From NCBI GenBank assembly GCA_964036045.1, contig OZ038381.1, positions 130,703,708 through 130,767,707 of the forward strand: a stretch of 64,000 nucleotides of DNA, given 5' to 3'. Origin of the DNA: Eutreptiella sp. 'Long Island Sound 2002' (Eukaryota > Euglenozoa > Euglenophyceae > Eutreptiales > Eutreptiaceae). The position numbers and the translations under genes were made by a program. The notes under the pieces were generated by a model. It saw only the letters and a program-made list of their open reading frames with translations, did not search any database and had not been told where the DNA came from. Shown here one piece after another: positions 47,160 to 60,130 of this stretch; the first letter of the stretch is position 1; each line of letters begins with the position of its first letter.

Positions 47160-47170
47160 CCCCCCTTCTC
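47160..47170 (-). other. Element B polypurine tract
   Basis: GAGAAGGGGGG on the minus strand, abutting the 3' LTR; identical to A. Confidence 0.9.
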
Positions 47171-47551
47171 AGAGCGTTGTTACCGCTCGGAAGTCATTGA
47201 AGAGAGGACGGGAGGACCCCAATGGGCTCCAACCCCCCCCCCATGTCCCAAGGACACACCGGGGCCCCACACACGTCGTAGGCGTCCCCCATGCCCCAAG
47301 GGAGGGGTGAGGACACTGATAACCAGTGCCCTACGCCATATCCGGTCTCCTCTTGATCTACAACAAGAACCAAGGGGATCAAAGATAGAAAAACGTCGTC
47401 GACCGATCTGAATGCGTATACCACGATGAAATATATACGTGGAGATCGAGTGAAGGGGGTAGTTGGCCAATCAAGGCCGAAGAATCCCCGGATGAACGCC
47501 CTCACCCGTCTCCTCAATCACAGAAACAAACAAAATGCCAAGGGGGATCCA
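47171..47551 (-). other. Element B 3' untranslated region
   Basis: Non-coding; aligns with 33803-34184 of A. Confidence 0.7.
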
Positions 47552-50500
47552 TTACGGTGCTACAGCAGCTAGCAAATGGACCAACACGTCCTTGACATCC
47601 AAAGAAATATTCTTTTTCTTCAGGTAGTCCATCCAGACCGTGGTGTACCTCGGCACAAAACTGCTCAGAGGCTCCCACGAGTCCCTGGATGCGGCGAATC
47701 CCTTCCAACGGACTTTATAAAGCCTACCCCCAGGCGTCCCCGGGTTCGGCTTGTCCGCCAGGATCTTTTCAGCGGTGAAGTCGTCGTCCTCACCCTCGTC
47801 GTCCGAGTCCACATCGCCGGCCGTGAACTCGAAGGTGACGGGACGTCCGCTGGGGTCTGGTGCTCGGGGACGAAGCTGGGTATGGTCGCGGTCCAGGATC
47901 TTGTTATCCCCCACACGAACCGCATACACATCCTGCCCGACTCTCCGAACGATTACCCCCGGCACATACCAAGATGCCTGCCGATGCCTGGACAGGACAT
48001 CCTTGTGGTGCCGCTCCACCCACACGGTGTCTTGGGGAGCATACTTCTGGACGTTTCCCTGCTTGAAGTACTTGGCCCTCTTGTCATGCTCGTCCTGTAG
48101 TGCCTTGCACACCTTGGCCGCCGTGTCGTCCGCCTCAGCCATCATGGCGTCCGCATCTCGGGCCACTTTGCCATGGTTCAACCACGGGAGAGTGCGTGAC
48201 ACTCTATCCCGTACGAACAGGATGCGATGGGGCGACAGTCCAGTGGGCCCCGGAAGGTCGTGATACGCTTGGAGTACCCTCCACAGCGAATTGTACCAAT
48301 TCCGGCCCGGTTCGTCGATGTGCAGCTGGCGGAACTTCTCGAACATCTGCCGCCCGGCCACCTCAGCCCGGCCATTCGACCGGCTGTGGTATGCCACGGT
48401 CTTGACGTGCCGAATTACCATGTGCTTGCACATCGTCTTGAACCACGTCCCAACGAATTGACTGCCCCGATCGCTGCAGATGACAGCCGGGACATCAAAA
48501 ATCGTCAGCCAATGCCTGATCATGGCATTAGCGACAGTCTTGGCCTGCAGCCCCACTCCATGCTTGTCCTTCTTGTCCTTCTTCTTGGACTTCTTGCCAG
48601 GGACCGCCACGATATACCCACTGTGCCTGTCCACCGCCAGGATGACACAGTCGTAGGTCTCTCCTTCCACGGTGACCTCAGGCATGGCGAATACATTCAT
48701 GGCCACGGACCGCATAGGGGCCTCCGGTATAGCCGTATACACCGGGTTGCCCGCTGTGGAGTGGTTAGGCCTCTTCGTGGCCCGACACACGGCACAGTCG
48801 CTGCAGTACCTATCCAGGATGGCGTAGTTGCCCGGAGGGAACTTGAAACGCCACTCCAGGTCCTGCTGCATCTTGTCTCGGCCAGGGTGCATGAGCTGGG
48901 CGTTGTGCCAATGGTCAATGAGCTCCTCCACTCGGTTCTCGGGCACCAGCAGCTTGTCCTTGAGGAACAACTTGTCCCCATCCTCGGTCAAGCCCTCGGG
49001 CCATTCGTCGTCCGACGGGGCGCTCAGGGCATTCCAGTAATTGCCCCAATGCTCGGATGCCGCGTAGTCATCCGACCAGTCCTCTGTGAGCACCGACCTG
49101 ACTAGCTCTACAGGGGGCACCATCCATTGCTCGAGGGTTTCTTCTCGAATAGCTTGGACGCGGGCACCCCGGCACTTGGCCAGGTCCGTACGATTTGCCA
49201 TCACCACAAAGCACTTGACCCCCTCTTGCTCCATGGCCTTCTCCATCTCGATGATGCGCTTGGCCTCCTCGGTCTCCTCGGCGTCGCAATGGCTGGATAT
49301 GTCCATCCACGCCTTGCCCGCGGGGTAGGCCCAGCGACTGAGGCAATCTGCCACAGTGTTGTCCTTCCCCGGGACGTACACAACGCTGAGGTCAAACTTG
49401 GCGAACGTCTCGTGCCATTGGGCGCTCCTAGCCGCCGGTCCCGAGGTGGTGTCGACATGCTCCTTGTACCAGCTCTGTAGGGACTGGTGGTCCGTGCAAA
49501 CCACCACCGGCTGCAGTCCGATGTGGCCAGACCACTTCCTGAGCGCACATACAATGGCATATGTCTCCTTCTCCCTCGCGGTCCATGTTCGGCGTTGGCC
49601 CTCGGCCAGGATCCTGCTCCAAAACGCCACGGGTACGTGTGACCCGTCGTCCCGGATCTGCTCGAGGACTGCCCCCACAGCATAGTCCGAGGCGTCCGTC
49701 CGTAGCACGAATCCCTGGTCCGGGTCCACCAAGAATAGCCCCAGCTGCCCCAGGAGTTGCTCCTTCAGGCGGCTGAACGCATCTTCGGCCTCAGGGGTCC
49801 GGGCAAGCTTCTTCTTGCTCCCCTTCCGGCCATCGAACTTCCCCACCTGCAACATCTTGTGCAACAGCCCCGAGAGTTCTGCATACATCCGGACATAGCC
49901 CGAATAGTAATTGCAGAATCCCATGAAGGACCGGAGTTCGCTGATGGTCTGGGGCTTCTCCCAGTGGTGCAGGGACGCCAGCTTCCCAGGCATGGGACGG
50001 CGTTGCCCGTGACCAACCACGTGACCCGCGAACTCCACTTCCTTCACAAAGAGTGAGGCTTTGGTGGGCTTGCACACCATGTTGTGCTTGTCCAACTCGC
50101 TGAGCACTCGGCGCAGATCCTTCTCATGCGCGTCGATGAGCTCGTCCTCAGTCATGTTCTCCGTGCCAGACCAGATGATGATGTCATCCACGAAAGGGTC
50201 GGCACAGTCCCGGACAGGACCGAGCAGGTCCTCCATCATGCGCTCGAAAGCGGCGTTGCCATTCTTGGCGCCCATAGGCACCACTTTCCACTGCATGGGC
50301 CCCAGCGGCGTCGACATCGCTGCGCAGGGCCTGGAGTCCCGGTGTAGCGGCATCTGGTGATAACCGTGTTTCAGGTCCAACACCGTGAAAATCCGCTTTT
50401 TCTGTTGTTTTTGGAGGATGGAGTCCATCAGGGGAAGCGAGTACGAGTCGTGCTCGGTTTGCTCGTTCAAACCCCTGTAATCCACCACCAACCTCCACTC

Positions 50501-52618
50501 GCCTTTCTTCTTCTTGGGCACGATGAAGGCTGGGCTGGCCCACTCACTGTCGGAGGGTTCGATCCATCCCCGCTCAATGAACTCGGCCAACAACTTCTTC
50601 ATGGCCTCGGCCCGATCGCCCTGAAGTTGGTACTCCCGATGATGATAGATCTTCGGGTTCAGCTTCAGCTTGATCTTCGCTGCACCAAACCTCCCACGAT
50701 CTGGAGGGTTCTTGTTGGCGACGCCACTGAATAGCCGCGGATAGGCTTTGATCATCCTCTCCTTCAGCTCGGCGACCTTCGGGTTCTCCTAGGCCTCTTC
50801 AGCCGCTTGCTTCGGTATGGATACAACTGACCGCACTGCGGTATAGGCCTCTTCCGGGTCCGATTCCGACTTCTCCTCGTCCGATATGCCGTCTTCATCG
50901 TCGTGGGGAGCTCTTCCCACCGATAATCTTCGGAAATTTGCGGCCTCGGGCTGCTGACTGTCGCTATCGGCACCCATTCTTGGAAAATCCCATGTTGGTG
51001 GGTCCGACCCAACCGGACCATCGTATTGGTCCGCGATGTGATCCATGACCCTCGCCACGAACTCATCCTTCTCGTACTTGGCGGTGACCAACAACTTGTC
51101 ATCCCACCAATGCGGAGATGTGACCATGGCCCGCCTCTTCTTGGCTGCCACACGGTCGTGCATCCCCATCCGCATGTAGTTGACGACGTCGTCGATCTCG
51201 GCGTGGGACAGGACGTCAATGCCATCAATTGGCTGATCCGTCCCCTCCTTGGGCTCAAACATGACCTTCATGGGCACCGCCTCCACCCTACGGATGAATG
51301 CTTCATCACCCGTGGGCTGGGCTTGCGCCCGGTCCACCAGGAAAGCCTTGGTACCCCACGCTTGACCCGGGAAGGGCATTGATACACCCTTGGCGTCGAT
51401 GAACAACTCCTTCTCTGGCCTGAATGACATCTCGTTCAGGGAGATGGAGTCCAGCGTCGACTTGAGACCCTCCAGCGGACATGGGGTGGATCCTATGCCG
51501 GTTATGACCAGGATCCCCTTCGCCCTATCCGCGATGATCTTCTCCACCGTACGTCTGGTATTGTCCAGGGAGCCATGCCAATACATGGGTCCCCACTCCT
51601 TCAAACCCCAATGCCGGTGCCAGGCTGAGTCTCCTCGATGCCAGTGCCGCCTACACTTCCTCAGAAGTGGGGCATCCCGGGAAGCAAAGACATCCGTCTC
51701 AGGCGCTTCGGCTCCCAGCGTCTGGATCATCCTGGCATACACCTGCGGCGCCATTCCATACTCCGTGAGCTGAACTCCGCGGTCTCCTCTGGACTTGGCA
51801 CCCACAGCTTGCACCGCTTGGACGATCCCATCCTCTTCCTCAGCATAATATTGGGATGATCCGCATGCATAGTCCGTGGACAACCATGTGAGGCATTCAT
51901 CATCCTCCCGGACCAGCGTTGCACGATGGGGAAGGGCTCCAATGGCGTTTGCCACCATGAAGTCATACCCCATGATCATATCCCAATCTGTAATGTCGGC
52001 CACATAGAAGTTCATGGATGGAAGGCTTCTCTTCGCCTGATCAGGGCGGTTCAAGCGCTCATGCTCCCAGAATTCCATACTGATAGTGGCCTCATGGGTG
52101 CCCCCACCCATGATCTCTCCGCTGGCGACCTTCAGGCGGACCGGTCTCCGGCTGGGGTGCAGGAGTTCCTCCTTGAACAACCCTCTCCGGACCAGGCTCA
52201 CCTGGGCACCTGTATCCAACAACACATCCACCACCTTCTCCTCTCGTCCGCACCGTACTCGCACCTTCAAGTGCAACTGCCGCTCGTCGCCATGAGGTGT
52301 ATGGACGACTCTCACGGCATGCAACTCTAGCACATCCGGGTGCATCAGGACTTCAAGGGTATGGTCACGGATGGTGTAGATCTTGGGTTGGTCCTGCCCG
52401 TCCACAGGGCTCTACGTGGTCGCTCCTTCCTTCTTGCCATGTCCCGTACCCACATGTACTTCCCTTGGCAGGGCGCTCCAGGGGTTGGGAGTGGCGAAAC
52501 TCAGTGGTTTTGGCTCTTCTGGAGCCTTCTCCGGCACCCGATGTGCCTTCACTTTCTCTGGGATTCCACTGATTTTCGGAGGAGAGACCTCCGAGGTCCC
52601 ATTCCCGTGGGGGCTCCT
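47552..52618 (-). pseudogene. pol: Element B pol (PR, spacer, RT, RNase H, IN, chromodomain)
   Basis: Follows the amber codon in the gag frame. Protease: VLLDTGAQVSLV (Asp codon 52216-52214). Spacer module: TDVFASRDAPLL to KSTLDSISLNE (about 51700-51430). The uninterrupted 1067-codon part from 50755 carries RT with FVDDIIIW (50194-50183), RNase H (TDASDYAVGAVLEQ, TDHQSLQSW, PGKDNTVADCLSR) and integrase. The integrase has an HHCC finger (HNAQLMHPG...CAVC), Asp in CSDRG and Glu in NGRAEVA exactly 35 residues apart. The first catalytic position is Asn (MNVF, codon 48697-48695), where A has Asp. The C-terminal chromodomain (YKVRWKGFAASRDSWEPLSS) typically directs integration to modified heterochromatin. 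Two premature TAGs (52414-52412, Glu in A; 50791-50789, Gln in A) truncate it. Confidence 0.95.
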
Positions 52619-52621
52619 CTA
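52619..52621 (-). promoter_or_regulatory. Conserved gag/pol amber codon, element B
   Basis: GTC-TAG-AGG-AGC on the minus strand, with the same downstream 7-bp hairpin as A (TCGGAGG/CCTCCGA). Gag and Pol are in frame across it. Confidence 0.75.
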
Positions 52622-55420
52622 GACTTGGCTTCCCGCACCACCTTCCGGCTGCGATCTGCCAGGACTTTGTCCACCACGTTGCTGGGCTTTGAGTTCCTCC
52701 AACGTCCTCAACATATCCTCAGCAACCTCCTCGATCAACCTCACTCGTCGGTCTTGGCCAGGTCCACCACCATAGCCTCTTCCTCCGCCTTTTCCTTGGC
52801 CTTTGCCTTGGCCTTTTCCCCCGTCTCCGCCCTTTGCTTTCCAATCGGAAATCCGCTGCTCCTTGGGCTTCTTTTCGGGGTGGGCTGCGAAGGAGGCCTT
52901 CTTGTCCGCCTCATACACCTTGCACTGACGGTGGTCGTGTGCATGGTTGTTTCCCTTGCCATAACAGACCCAGCACCCGTCGTGCTGAGACCTGTACTCC
53001 CGGAACGAGAGCGGTGGGTTCCCGATCCTCCTTGGCTCTTTGCCCTTCTTGAGTCCCAGCCGGCTCCATCTGGACCGATCCTGCCCATGGTCCCTCACGT
53101 TGTGCGCCACAAACGCGAAGAAATGGGCCTCCTCGTGATCCTCCCGGGAGCAATGGTCTTGGCCGCTTCCACTACCATCCTCCGCAGAGTTGGCCGTGTC
53201 CTCCTGGATCTCCCGATGATGGCGGTCTTATCGGTGGCCTCGCTGTCCATGACCATGTCGATCCTGCACGTGGGCCTCGTTCTTCGCATTGAGCTTCAAC
53301 TCCACCGTGATGTACTTCACGATCTCGTCCAGGCTCATGCCGGCGAAGATGACCTGCATCCTCAGTGGCTCCCCGCGCCTCCACTCCACATTGTTGAGGC
53401 GCAGCAACCTTTGCCCCATGGAGTCTCCAAACACCTCCACGTACACGGCGTTCTTCAGTCCCAACATCCGGTTGGGCTCGCCCAGGTTCCTCCTGAAGAA
53501 CTCCATGATACCCGCATGGGTATCCTCTGCCGCCATAATCCTCACCGCCACCCGCTTCTTGGCGCGCTTCTTCTCCTCGTCCTCCACTCGCCTCTTTCAT
53601 TGGCCGGGGAGGACGTCCTTCAGGAGGTGGCGGATCTCGCTGGCCTCGTTCCAGTCCTCCACCAGCTTGAGGAATCTGCGGTACTTCCGCAGATACCGGT
53701 TCCACTCCCGGACCCTCAACTCACCGCGGTCCAGCGGCAGCAGGATGGACCACAAGTCCTCCAGCTTCTGGTTCGGAGCGTCCACCCGCTCCTCATCCTC
53801 CAACCACTGGAGGCAGGCCTGCTCCGTACGGATCAATCCTTCCCGGATCTGATCCCGCAGCTCCTCCTTCAGGTCCTGCGCCAGCCGGTGTGGGAATGTC
53901 CGGCATACCCACTTGTCCCGCGGCGCTCCCCGCATCTCGCTGACAACCTCCTCGGCGAAGTCCTCCCAGTCCAGGATGAAGTCATCCAGGTTGGAGGGGT
54001 TGCCATCGTAGTAGGGGATTTTGATTCCCCTGAGGTCGTCAATCCTGATGGCGTCTCCGACGTCACCGGCCACCACTCCACCGAGACGGATACCACCTGT
54101 GGCCGGAGGGTGTGAGTACACTCCCCGTACATCCCTCTCCTCCATGGTATGCGGTCCTGTTGGGCCTGAACCCATGGGGTTTGGAATGCGGGAAGGAGTT
54201 GCTCCATCGGCTGTCCATATCCCCGTATTGGGGTCCTTCGCCCACAGGTTTCCGCTTGGATGGCCTCGACCATGTCCGTCGGCGCTTCCCATGGTTCGCC
54301 CCTGCATGGTCTGGTTCTGGATCTCCTCTTCCGCATAAACTGCATAGGTAGTCGTAGTGGGCGATGGATCCTGGGTGGCATGGGACATCTGTACCGTCAG
54401 GCTCCTCAGGTCTGTGGTTACGTGCCCTTCCCGCATGGACCCAGCCGGTGCCGTGTGTTCCCCGAGCATTGTGGATTCGCTGAACATGGGAACAAACGGC
54501 AGCGCACCCGGGTCAACACGCGGAGGCGCGTATGGTGCCTCTGCAGGGCCGCCCATGGGTTTCTCCATGGCGCTCCTGAGGGTCTTAACCCGCTCCACCA
54601 GCTCTACCCCGGCCGGCTTTGCCGGGAGCTCCGGACCTGAGGCGAGGGGCTGTAGCTCCTCTAGCCTTTTCAGGCGTCCCGACATGTCCTCCACCAGGTG
54701 GAGGAGGCTGTCCACCACTTGCTGCTGCTTCTCCAGGGCCAGCTCTAGATTCTCCCGGTACCGGTCCCGTTCCGCTCGCAGCTCCTCCATGTCTTTCTTC
54801 GCGGCCGACTGGTCATCCAGGATCCCGGCGACGTCCGTCTCTAGGCCGTCCTTCGCGTTGTCCAGGCTGTCGAGGCGGTGCACGATGGCGTCCATCCCCA
54901 TCTTCGGGTACTTGCCCATGAGGAAGGACACGTGCTCGCAGTGGCACGCGGCGTGCTTTCCGCCTGATCCAGCGCATCCCGCGGTTCCCGGCGCCTCAGA
55001 CTCATCGTCCATGGGCGTGTCGCCTATGGCGTCCGTCTCTGGTCCCGTGTGCCGGGGCACAGGTGCCGTCCGGGCCCTGGCTGGCCTCTCCAAGCCCTCA
55101 GCGTCGTGCTTCAGGGCGGGCTCGGGGGCCGTATGCGCCCTGGCGATCAGCGCGGACATCTCCGACTCCAAAGGTGGCTCGTAGGCTGTCCGATAGCCCT
55201 CGGAGTGCCCCCCGGATTCCCATAGCCTGACCGGGCTGGGGTCCGTGTCCATAGCCCCGGCGTCCCTTGCCGCGGACTTGGGTGACCCGCGCTTCCGGTA
55301 GCGCCGGGCCCGTCCTCCACTGCTGCCTGAATGGCAGGCCTCATCAGAGTCCTGCGCGGCGGAGCGGAGGTTGCATGCCTTTCGGCAGCGACGCTCACAC
55401 ATGGAGACCAGGTCCTCCAT
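52619..55420 (-). pseudogene. gag: Element B gag
   Basis: Start chosen at the ATG 55420-55418 (Met-Glu-Asp-Leu-Val), conserved in A and C; the frame is open further upstream through the PBS into the LTR, which is not expected to be translated. Domains: a basic/Ser-rich N-terminus, CHCEHVSFLMGKYPKMG, a coiled coil (ERDRYRENLELALEKQQQ then VEDMSGRLKRLEEL), GVYSHPPATGGIRLGG, PYYDGNPSNLDDF, the structural domain, and the CWVCYGKGNNHAHDHRQC knuckle with three His between its second and third Cys. Two premature stops: TGA 53599-53597 (a Trp codon in A) and TAA 53230-53228. It ends at the conserved amber codon. Confidence 0.92.
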
Positions 55421-55626
55421 GTCACGTCCTCCTCTTCCCGAATGTCGTACTTCTCTTCGGGCTTCAACTTCCGGAGTTCGCCATGCTCTTGAACGTCTCG
55501 GTTCTTCTATGGCTCCAATCTCCGGTGTGGTCTCCACCGAGTCCACAATACGCACCCGGGGCGTACTTGGGCAGGGCTCATATGTGCCCAAGTCCCCGGG
55601 TCGGCGGTTGGTAGGGGCAGCAGGTA

Positions 55627-55640
55627 CGCCTCTGCTACCA
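55627..55640 (-). other. Element B primer binding site
   Basis: TGGTAGCAGAGGCG on the minus strand, directly after the 5' LTR (which ends CTCTA). Confidence 0.85.
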
Positions 55641-57999
55641 TAGAGAAGGTCCCTACCAGGACCGGCCCCAGCTATACCCCTTCCGCCTGTAACCCCTGCT
55701 GATTTACTCCGGATCAGTGATTGCATTCCTCAAATTCCAAAGGGTCCAAAGTCCAAAAATATAGAAATAAATTCCTCCCTCAACCCTGAAACAGCAACCA
55801 GATCCCACAAATACAGCAATAACCCAATTCACAATCCGAATCAGGCTGCGGGCTTCTGTTCAGCACACCGGTCGTCTCACGGTGGCGGGCATGTACAAGA
55901 ATTGCACCAAAGAGGTAAGCCCTGAAATTGGCATATGAACACAAATAAAGCAAAGTTGGGGAAAGATGGAAGCGTACACATTCAAAGCCATAGACCCCTC
56001 ATTCCCTGGACTCAAGACCTTCCCTTGACTCACCAACATGATGCCCTGAACCCAATCAAATAAGATGGCTAAATGCCATGTATCACAAGTCACTACATAA
56101 ACCCCAAAAATGTATTCACTCCCAAGCCTATATATCCTAGCCAAAAGGGGGAGGTGGCGTGTCAAGGCCTAGAGTGGCACTCAGGACCATGCCCTGCCCT
56201 GACATAACCTTGGTTGGACTTGGAGTCGAATGGGCCTGGAGATATGCCCCATGAGTTTGAACTCATAACATGCCCAAAAACTGCCAATTCACACCATATT
56301 GGCCATATATCAAATATATGCTCAAAATTGAAGTTACCACTTATCCGAAGGCTCAAAGCATGCATGGAATCGAAGTCCAGTATTCATGGAGGATAGGGAC
56401 CAAAGGCCAATGCCCATGTACATCCCCACTTTACCCTCGAAACCCCTTCAGATATTGGCGCCACGCACTGCCCAAGTCAGCCCATGATCTTGAGACCAAT
56501 TCTTGTGATCCTTCGTGCGCCAAGCCAAATGGAGTACGCGATCCGGCATATGGTGGTGTTCAACTCCAAAGCATATGTCAACATATGAGCAACATACCAT
56601 GGTCCGACTCCCCATAGGCTTCTTGCTGTTTGCCGACCAGGTAAGTACACAAAACGCAAAAATGAGCAAAAATTGAGGTCAAAAACATGAAAATATGACC
56701 AAATACAAAGTTGTCATGATAGTATATCTCTATGCTCACCCATGATATCCGCTCATGATTCAATACACAAATGATTGGAGCCATTTGCGAACAATTCCCC
56801 CACTTGGATCCCCAATCAGGCGCATGGAGATACCTTCGCCACTCATATCTACATGCCCCATGAAAATGGGAGTGCACTCATGGATCTCTTTGCCAAACAT
56901 ACCATGAGCAATACATATACGGTAGACTTAGTCTAGCGCTTTGAATTCCACAATTGGGACATGGGCAAGGCCCTTGTCACGTGTGGCTCCCCATCTCTCC
57001 GGCCACACGAAGATATATAACATGTGCGTGAGCATATCGAAGCACATACCATGCATATAACACATACCCTCAGAAGTGGCTCCCACCATGGTATGCCATG
57101 CCCCTCCATGGACATAACTTCACGTTAAAAATACGTGGGAACCCAAGAAAAGTATCCATGCAACCCCAACAATCATGCGGTACACTCGAAAGTCGCATTA
57201 AAATATTCGGTTGCACGGTCCAAGAGTTATATATCACTTTATACCCTCTTGACCATTATCCCTTGCTACACCGGGCATGTGTACACACCAAAGGCGTTTG
57301 ATGCTTCTTAAATCCCCTTGAGACCAAGGCGCTTGCAACGCACATTTTCTTATTCTCTTTCCTCACACTCGCTCGTAGATATGGTCCTTCAAAGTGGTCC
57401 CACGATTCACTTTTGTTTCCCTTATATCTCCAAGTCAAATGGGTGGCAAGTATAAGGGAAACCTGATTCGGGCATAGGGAAAAGAGTATGACCACTCGAA
57501 GAAGACCAAATCAAGTGCGGCGATGTCGAAGTTGAAAATCCGATTTCGACATCGCGAAAAATTCAGATTAAAATTTCGAGTGCTTATTTAGAAAATTTGG
57601 GAAGCAACGAAGCCTTTACTGATGAAATCTGACCCTTCATCGGGGTTTCCGCCAAAGTATCTGGAAATAACAGTTAACCAATCGGTTAACGCAAAATCGC
57701 GAGCCAACTGACAGTCGCCGATACATTGACCATCAGAACGAAAGGCTGAAAAATTACGGAAACATTATGATAATAAAACCCTGTTGATTCCTGATATTCT
57801 GATATTTAAAACTCCGCTGGCGGCGCCTCGGTACTGAATATGGCCGCTCATAGCCGGAATGTCCAAACCTATCACACTATCACATCGGGTTAGGTCACGT
57901 GGATGGGAGAGTATGTTATCAGCCAATGGCGGCTTGCCGGCACATAGATACACACCCCAAGTGACCCCAAAATGGCCACGGAGGTCCGAACCGGCTTGA
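55641..57999 (-). repeat. Element B 5' LTR
   Basis: 2359 bp, same length as the 3' LTR. Its outer end reads TCAAGCCGG instead of TGAAGCCGG, one substitution in the terminal TG. Confidence 0.95.
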
Positions 58000-58003
58000 A
58001 ACG

Positions 58004-60130
58004 CCACCAGCAGATAACTGCAGGCAACCAGACCCAGCACCCCACAACAGCACACCAAAGGGAGCCGCACAACACACAGCAACGCACCACAGCACCAGGC
58101 GCCAGAAACAGCGCAGACCACACGAGCAGCACAACGCAAGGACACCAGCTCAGCGCAGCACCCCACCGCACAGAGCGAAGAGGACAGGGAACGCACAGCA
58201 CGACACTCCATGACACACACAGCAGAAAGCGCAGCGGCAGGAAGAACAGGCACAGGCAACGACGCAAATAAACAGCAGAGGACAACAGCGCACCACCACA
58301 TGACAGCACAGCACCACAGAACACAACACAGGGGAGCGGAGCACAAAGACACACCGCACCAAACCACAGGGCGGCGAGCCACGCGGCCAGACAGAGACCG
58401 CACCACCAAAACAAGCCACCAGGAGCCACCAGGAGCCACCAGGAGACAACAGAGGACAGCTAGGCCGAACGACAAACACCAAAACACAACAGGCAACAAC
58501 ACACAACACCAGCCAGCGCCAGAGGGGCGAGAGAGCACCGCACAGAGAGCAGCAACGCAGGCACACCAACACAGCACCAAACAAGAGGCGTCACGAAAAG
58601 AAAGGCGCCCGGAAACAAGGCACAGGGAAGGACAGAACCCGGACCACGGGCACCACAGCAAGACCTCACAGCACCGCGCCCAAGGACAGACAGAGCACAA
58701 CAACCCGCGACAGCAGCGGACAAGGCAAGACACGACCCAAGCACCGCAACGAAACAAACAACACAGCACGAAACCAAGAGACGCACCACGGCACAGAAGA
58801 GCATCAAACGGCACAGCGCAGCAGAAACCAACACAAGAACGCAACGCAACAGCGCCACGCCGAACAGCAAGACACACCACGGCAGCACACCACACAGACA
58901 GAAACAGCCCGGAGAACCACAGAAAGGCAAGGATCAACGCAGAAAAAAAGAACCAGCAGAGAACGCAGCAGCACGCAACAGCAGAACACCGAAACAAAGG
59001 GGACACCGCACCGGACAGCAAGTCGCAAGAACCCAGCCCAACACAAGCACGCCACACAGCACCAGGCAAAACACACAACACAACACAAGTCGCAGCACCA
59101 CACAACACGACGCACGACAACGCACAACACAGGGCACCACAACCAGCCGGGAGGGGGGGTGGCAGCACAACCAGCACACACCCAAAAGAAACAGAAAAGC
59201 GCACAGCACGCGGGGGGGGGCGGATAACACCACACGGCACCCCACAACAGGGGAAAACACCAAACCAAAGAGGCCAACACAACACACACCGGAATAGCAC
59301 GACAAGACCCGGCGCAACAGGGCATCCCCACCACAGCACCTAAGGGCAGCGACAGGCCGCAAGCGCCGCAGAACAAGGCCAGAGAACAAAGCACCCAAAC
59401 AGGGCACCAGAGGCATCACGGGAAAGAGAAACGCCGCCAGCAAGGCGCCACCGGACACACATGACAGAGCAGGCAACAACACACAGACAGCAGGCACAAC
59501 CAGGGAGCACAGAACGGCACAGAGCAAGCGCAAACCGGCCCCTGTTGGGGCACAACACCCACAGCAACACACACCAGCACACCTGACAGCCCAGGACACA
59601 CAAACCACCCCCACACCGCACAGCCGGCACGGCACGGAGAAAAAAGGGGGGGGTAAGCGGAAAAAAAACCGCAACAAACAAAAAACAAAGGAAGAGCAGG
59701 TAAGAAGAAAAAAAACAGGGAGGGGGGAGGGGCGAAGAAAAAAAAGAGGAGGGGGGCTGAGGGAGGAAGGGGGCTGGGGACAACAAGACGCCAAGGCCCA
59801 AGGCACACTGGGCCCAAAAAAAAAAGGAATGCCAGAGACAACGGTGGCGCACAAAAGGAAAGGAAAAAAAAACCGAAAAAACACAGCAACAACCACAAAC
59901 AGGAGAACCCCAGCCCGGGGGGGGCTCAGCAAACAAAGAGCGCACCAAGACCGGCCACAGTAAAAGGAGAGGCGCACGAAAACGCGCCCGGGAGGCCGGC
60001 CTGCCCGACCCAGCCAAGAGGGGCATGCACACGCACATACGAGCGGGACACGGGCGTGGTGTCCTCCGACCTGAAAGGGGCGGTGTCAGCGTCCACACAA
60101 ATCAGCCCTGGTGCACCGGTCGGGTCCTCC
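58004..60130. other. T-poor low-complexity block, right of element B
   Basis: The plus strand is built mostly of A, C and G, with motifs CACCA, ACAGC, CACAAC and AGACA, and many stretches lack T altogether (58501-58560, for example). Because TAA, TAG and TGA all need T, plus-strand frames stay open (377 codons at 58210), and the complementary strand gives Cys/Val/Leu-rich frames (524 codons at 59339, partly inside the B LTR). I treat none as genes. A GGAGCCACCA-type unit repeats three times at about 58419-58450. Confidence 0.7.
59641..59780. repeat. Homopurine tract
   Basis: Nearly pure A/G on the plus strand, with A runs up to 8 and G runs up to 8, interrupted by few pyrimidines. Potential triplex-forming sequence. 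Confidence 0.7.

Larger units (their letters stand above)
44801..57999 (-). mobile_element. Element B: full-length Ty3/gypsy chromovirus, 13.2 kb
   Basis: Two 2359-bp LTRs flanked by the 4-base duplication AACG (44797-44800 and 58000-58003), inserted in the T-poor block. A single gag-pol frame runs from 55726 to 47552 with five in-frame stops and no frameshift: TGA 53599-53597, TAA 53230-53228, TAG 52621-52619 (conserved junction), TAG 52414-52412 and TAG 50791-50789. In the outer 158 bases of the LTR pair I count 6 differences, so its age is similar to A. It is the best-preserved copy, but nonsense codons and an integrase triad change make it non-autonomous. Confidence 0.96.

Noticed and set aside
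57765-59339. 524-codon Cys/Leu-rich minus-strand frame and 377-codon plus-strand frame at 58210-59343
   Set aside because: They arise in the T-poor block, where stop codons cannot form on the plus strand and are rare opposite. No domains; one runs into the B LTR.
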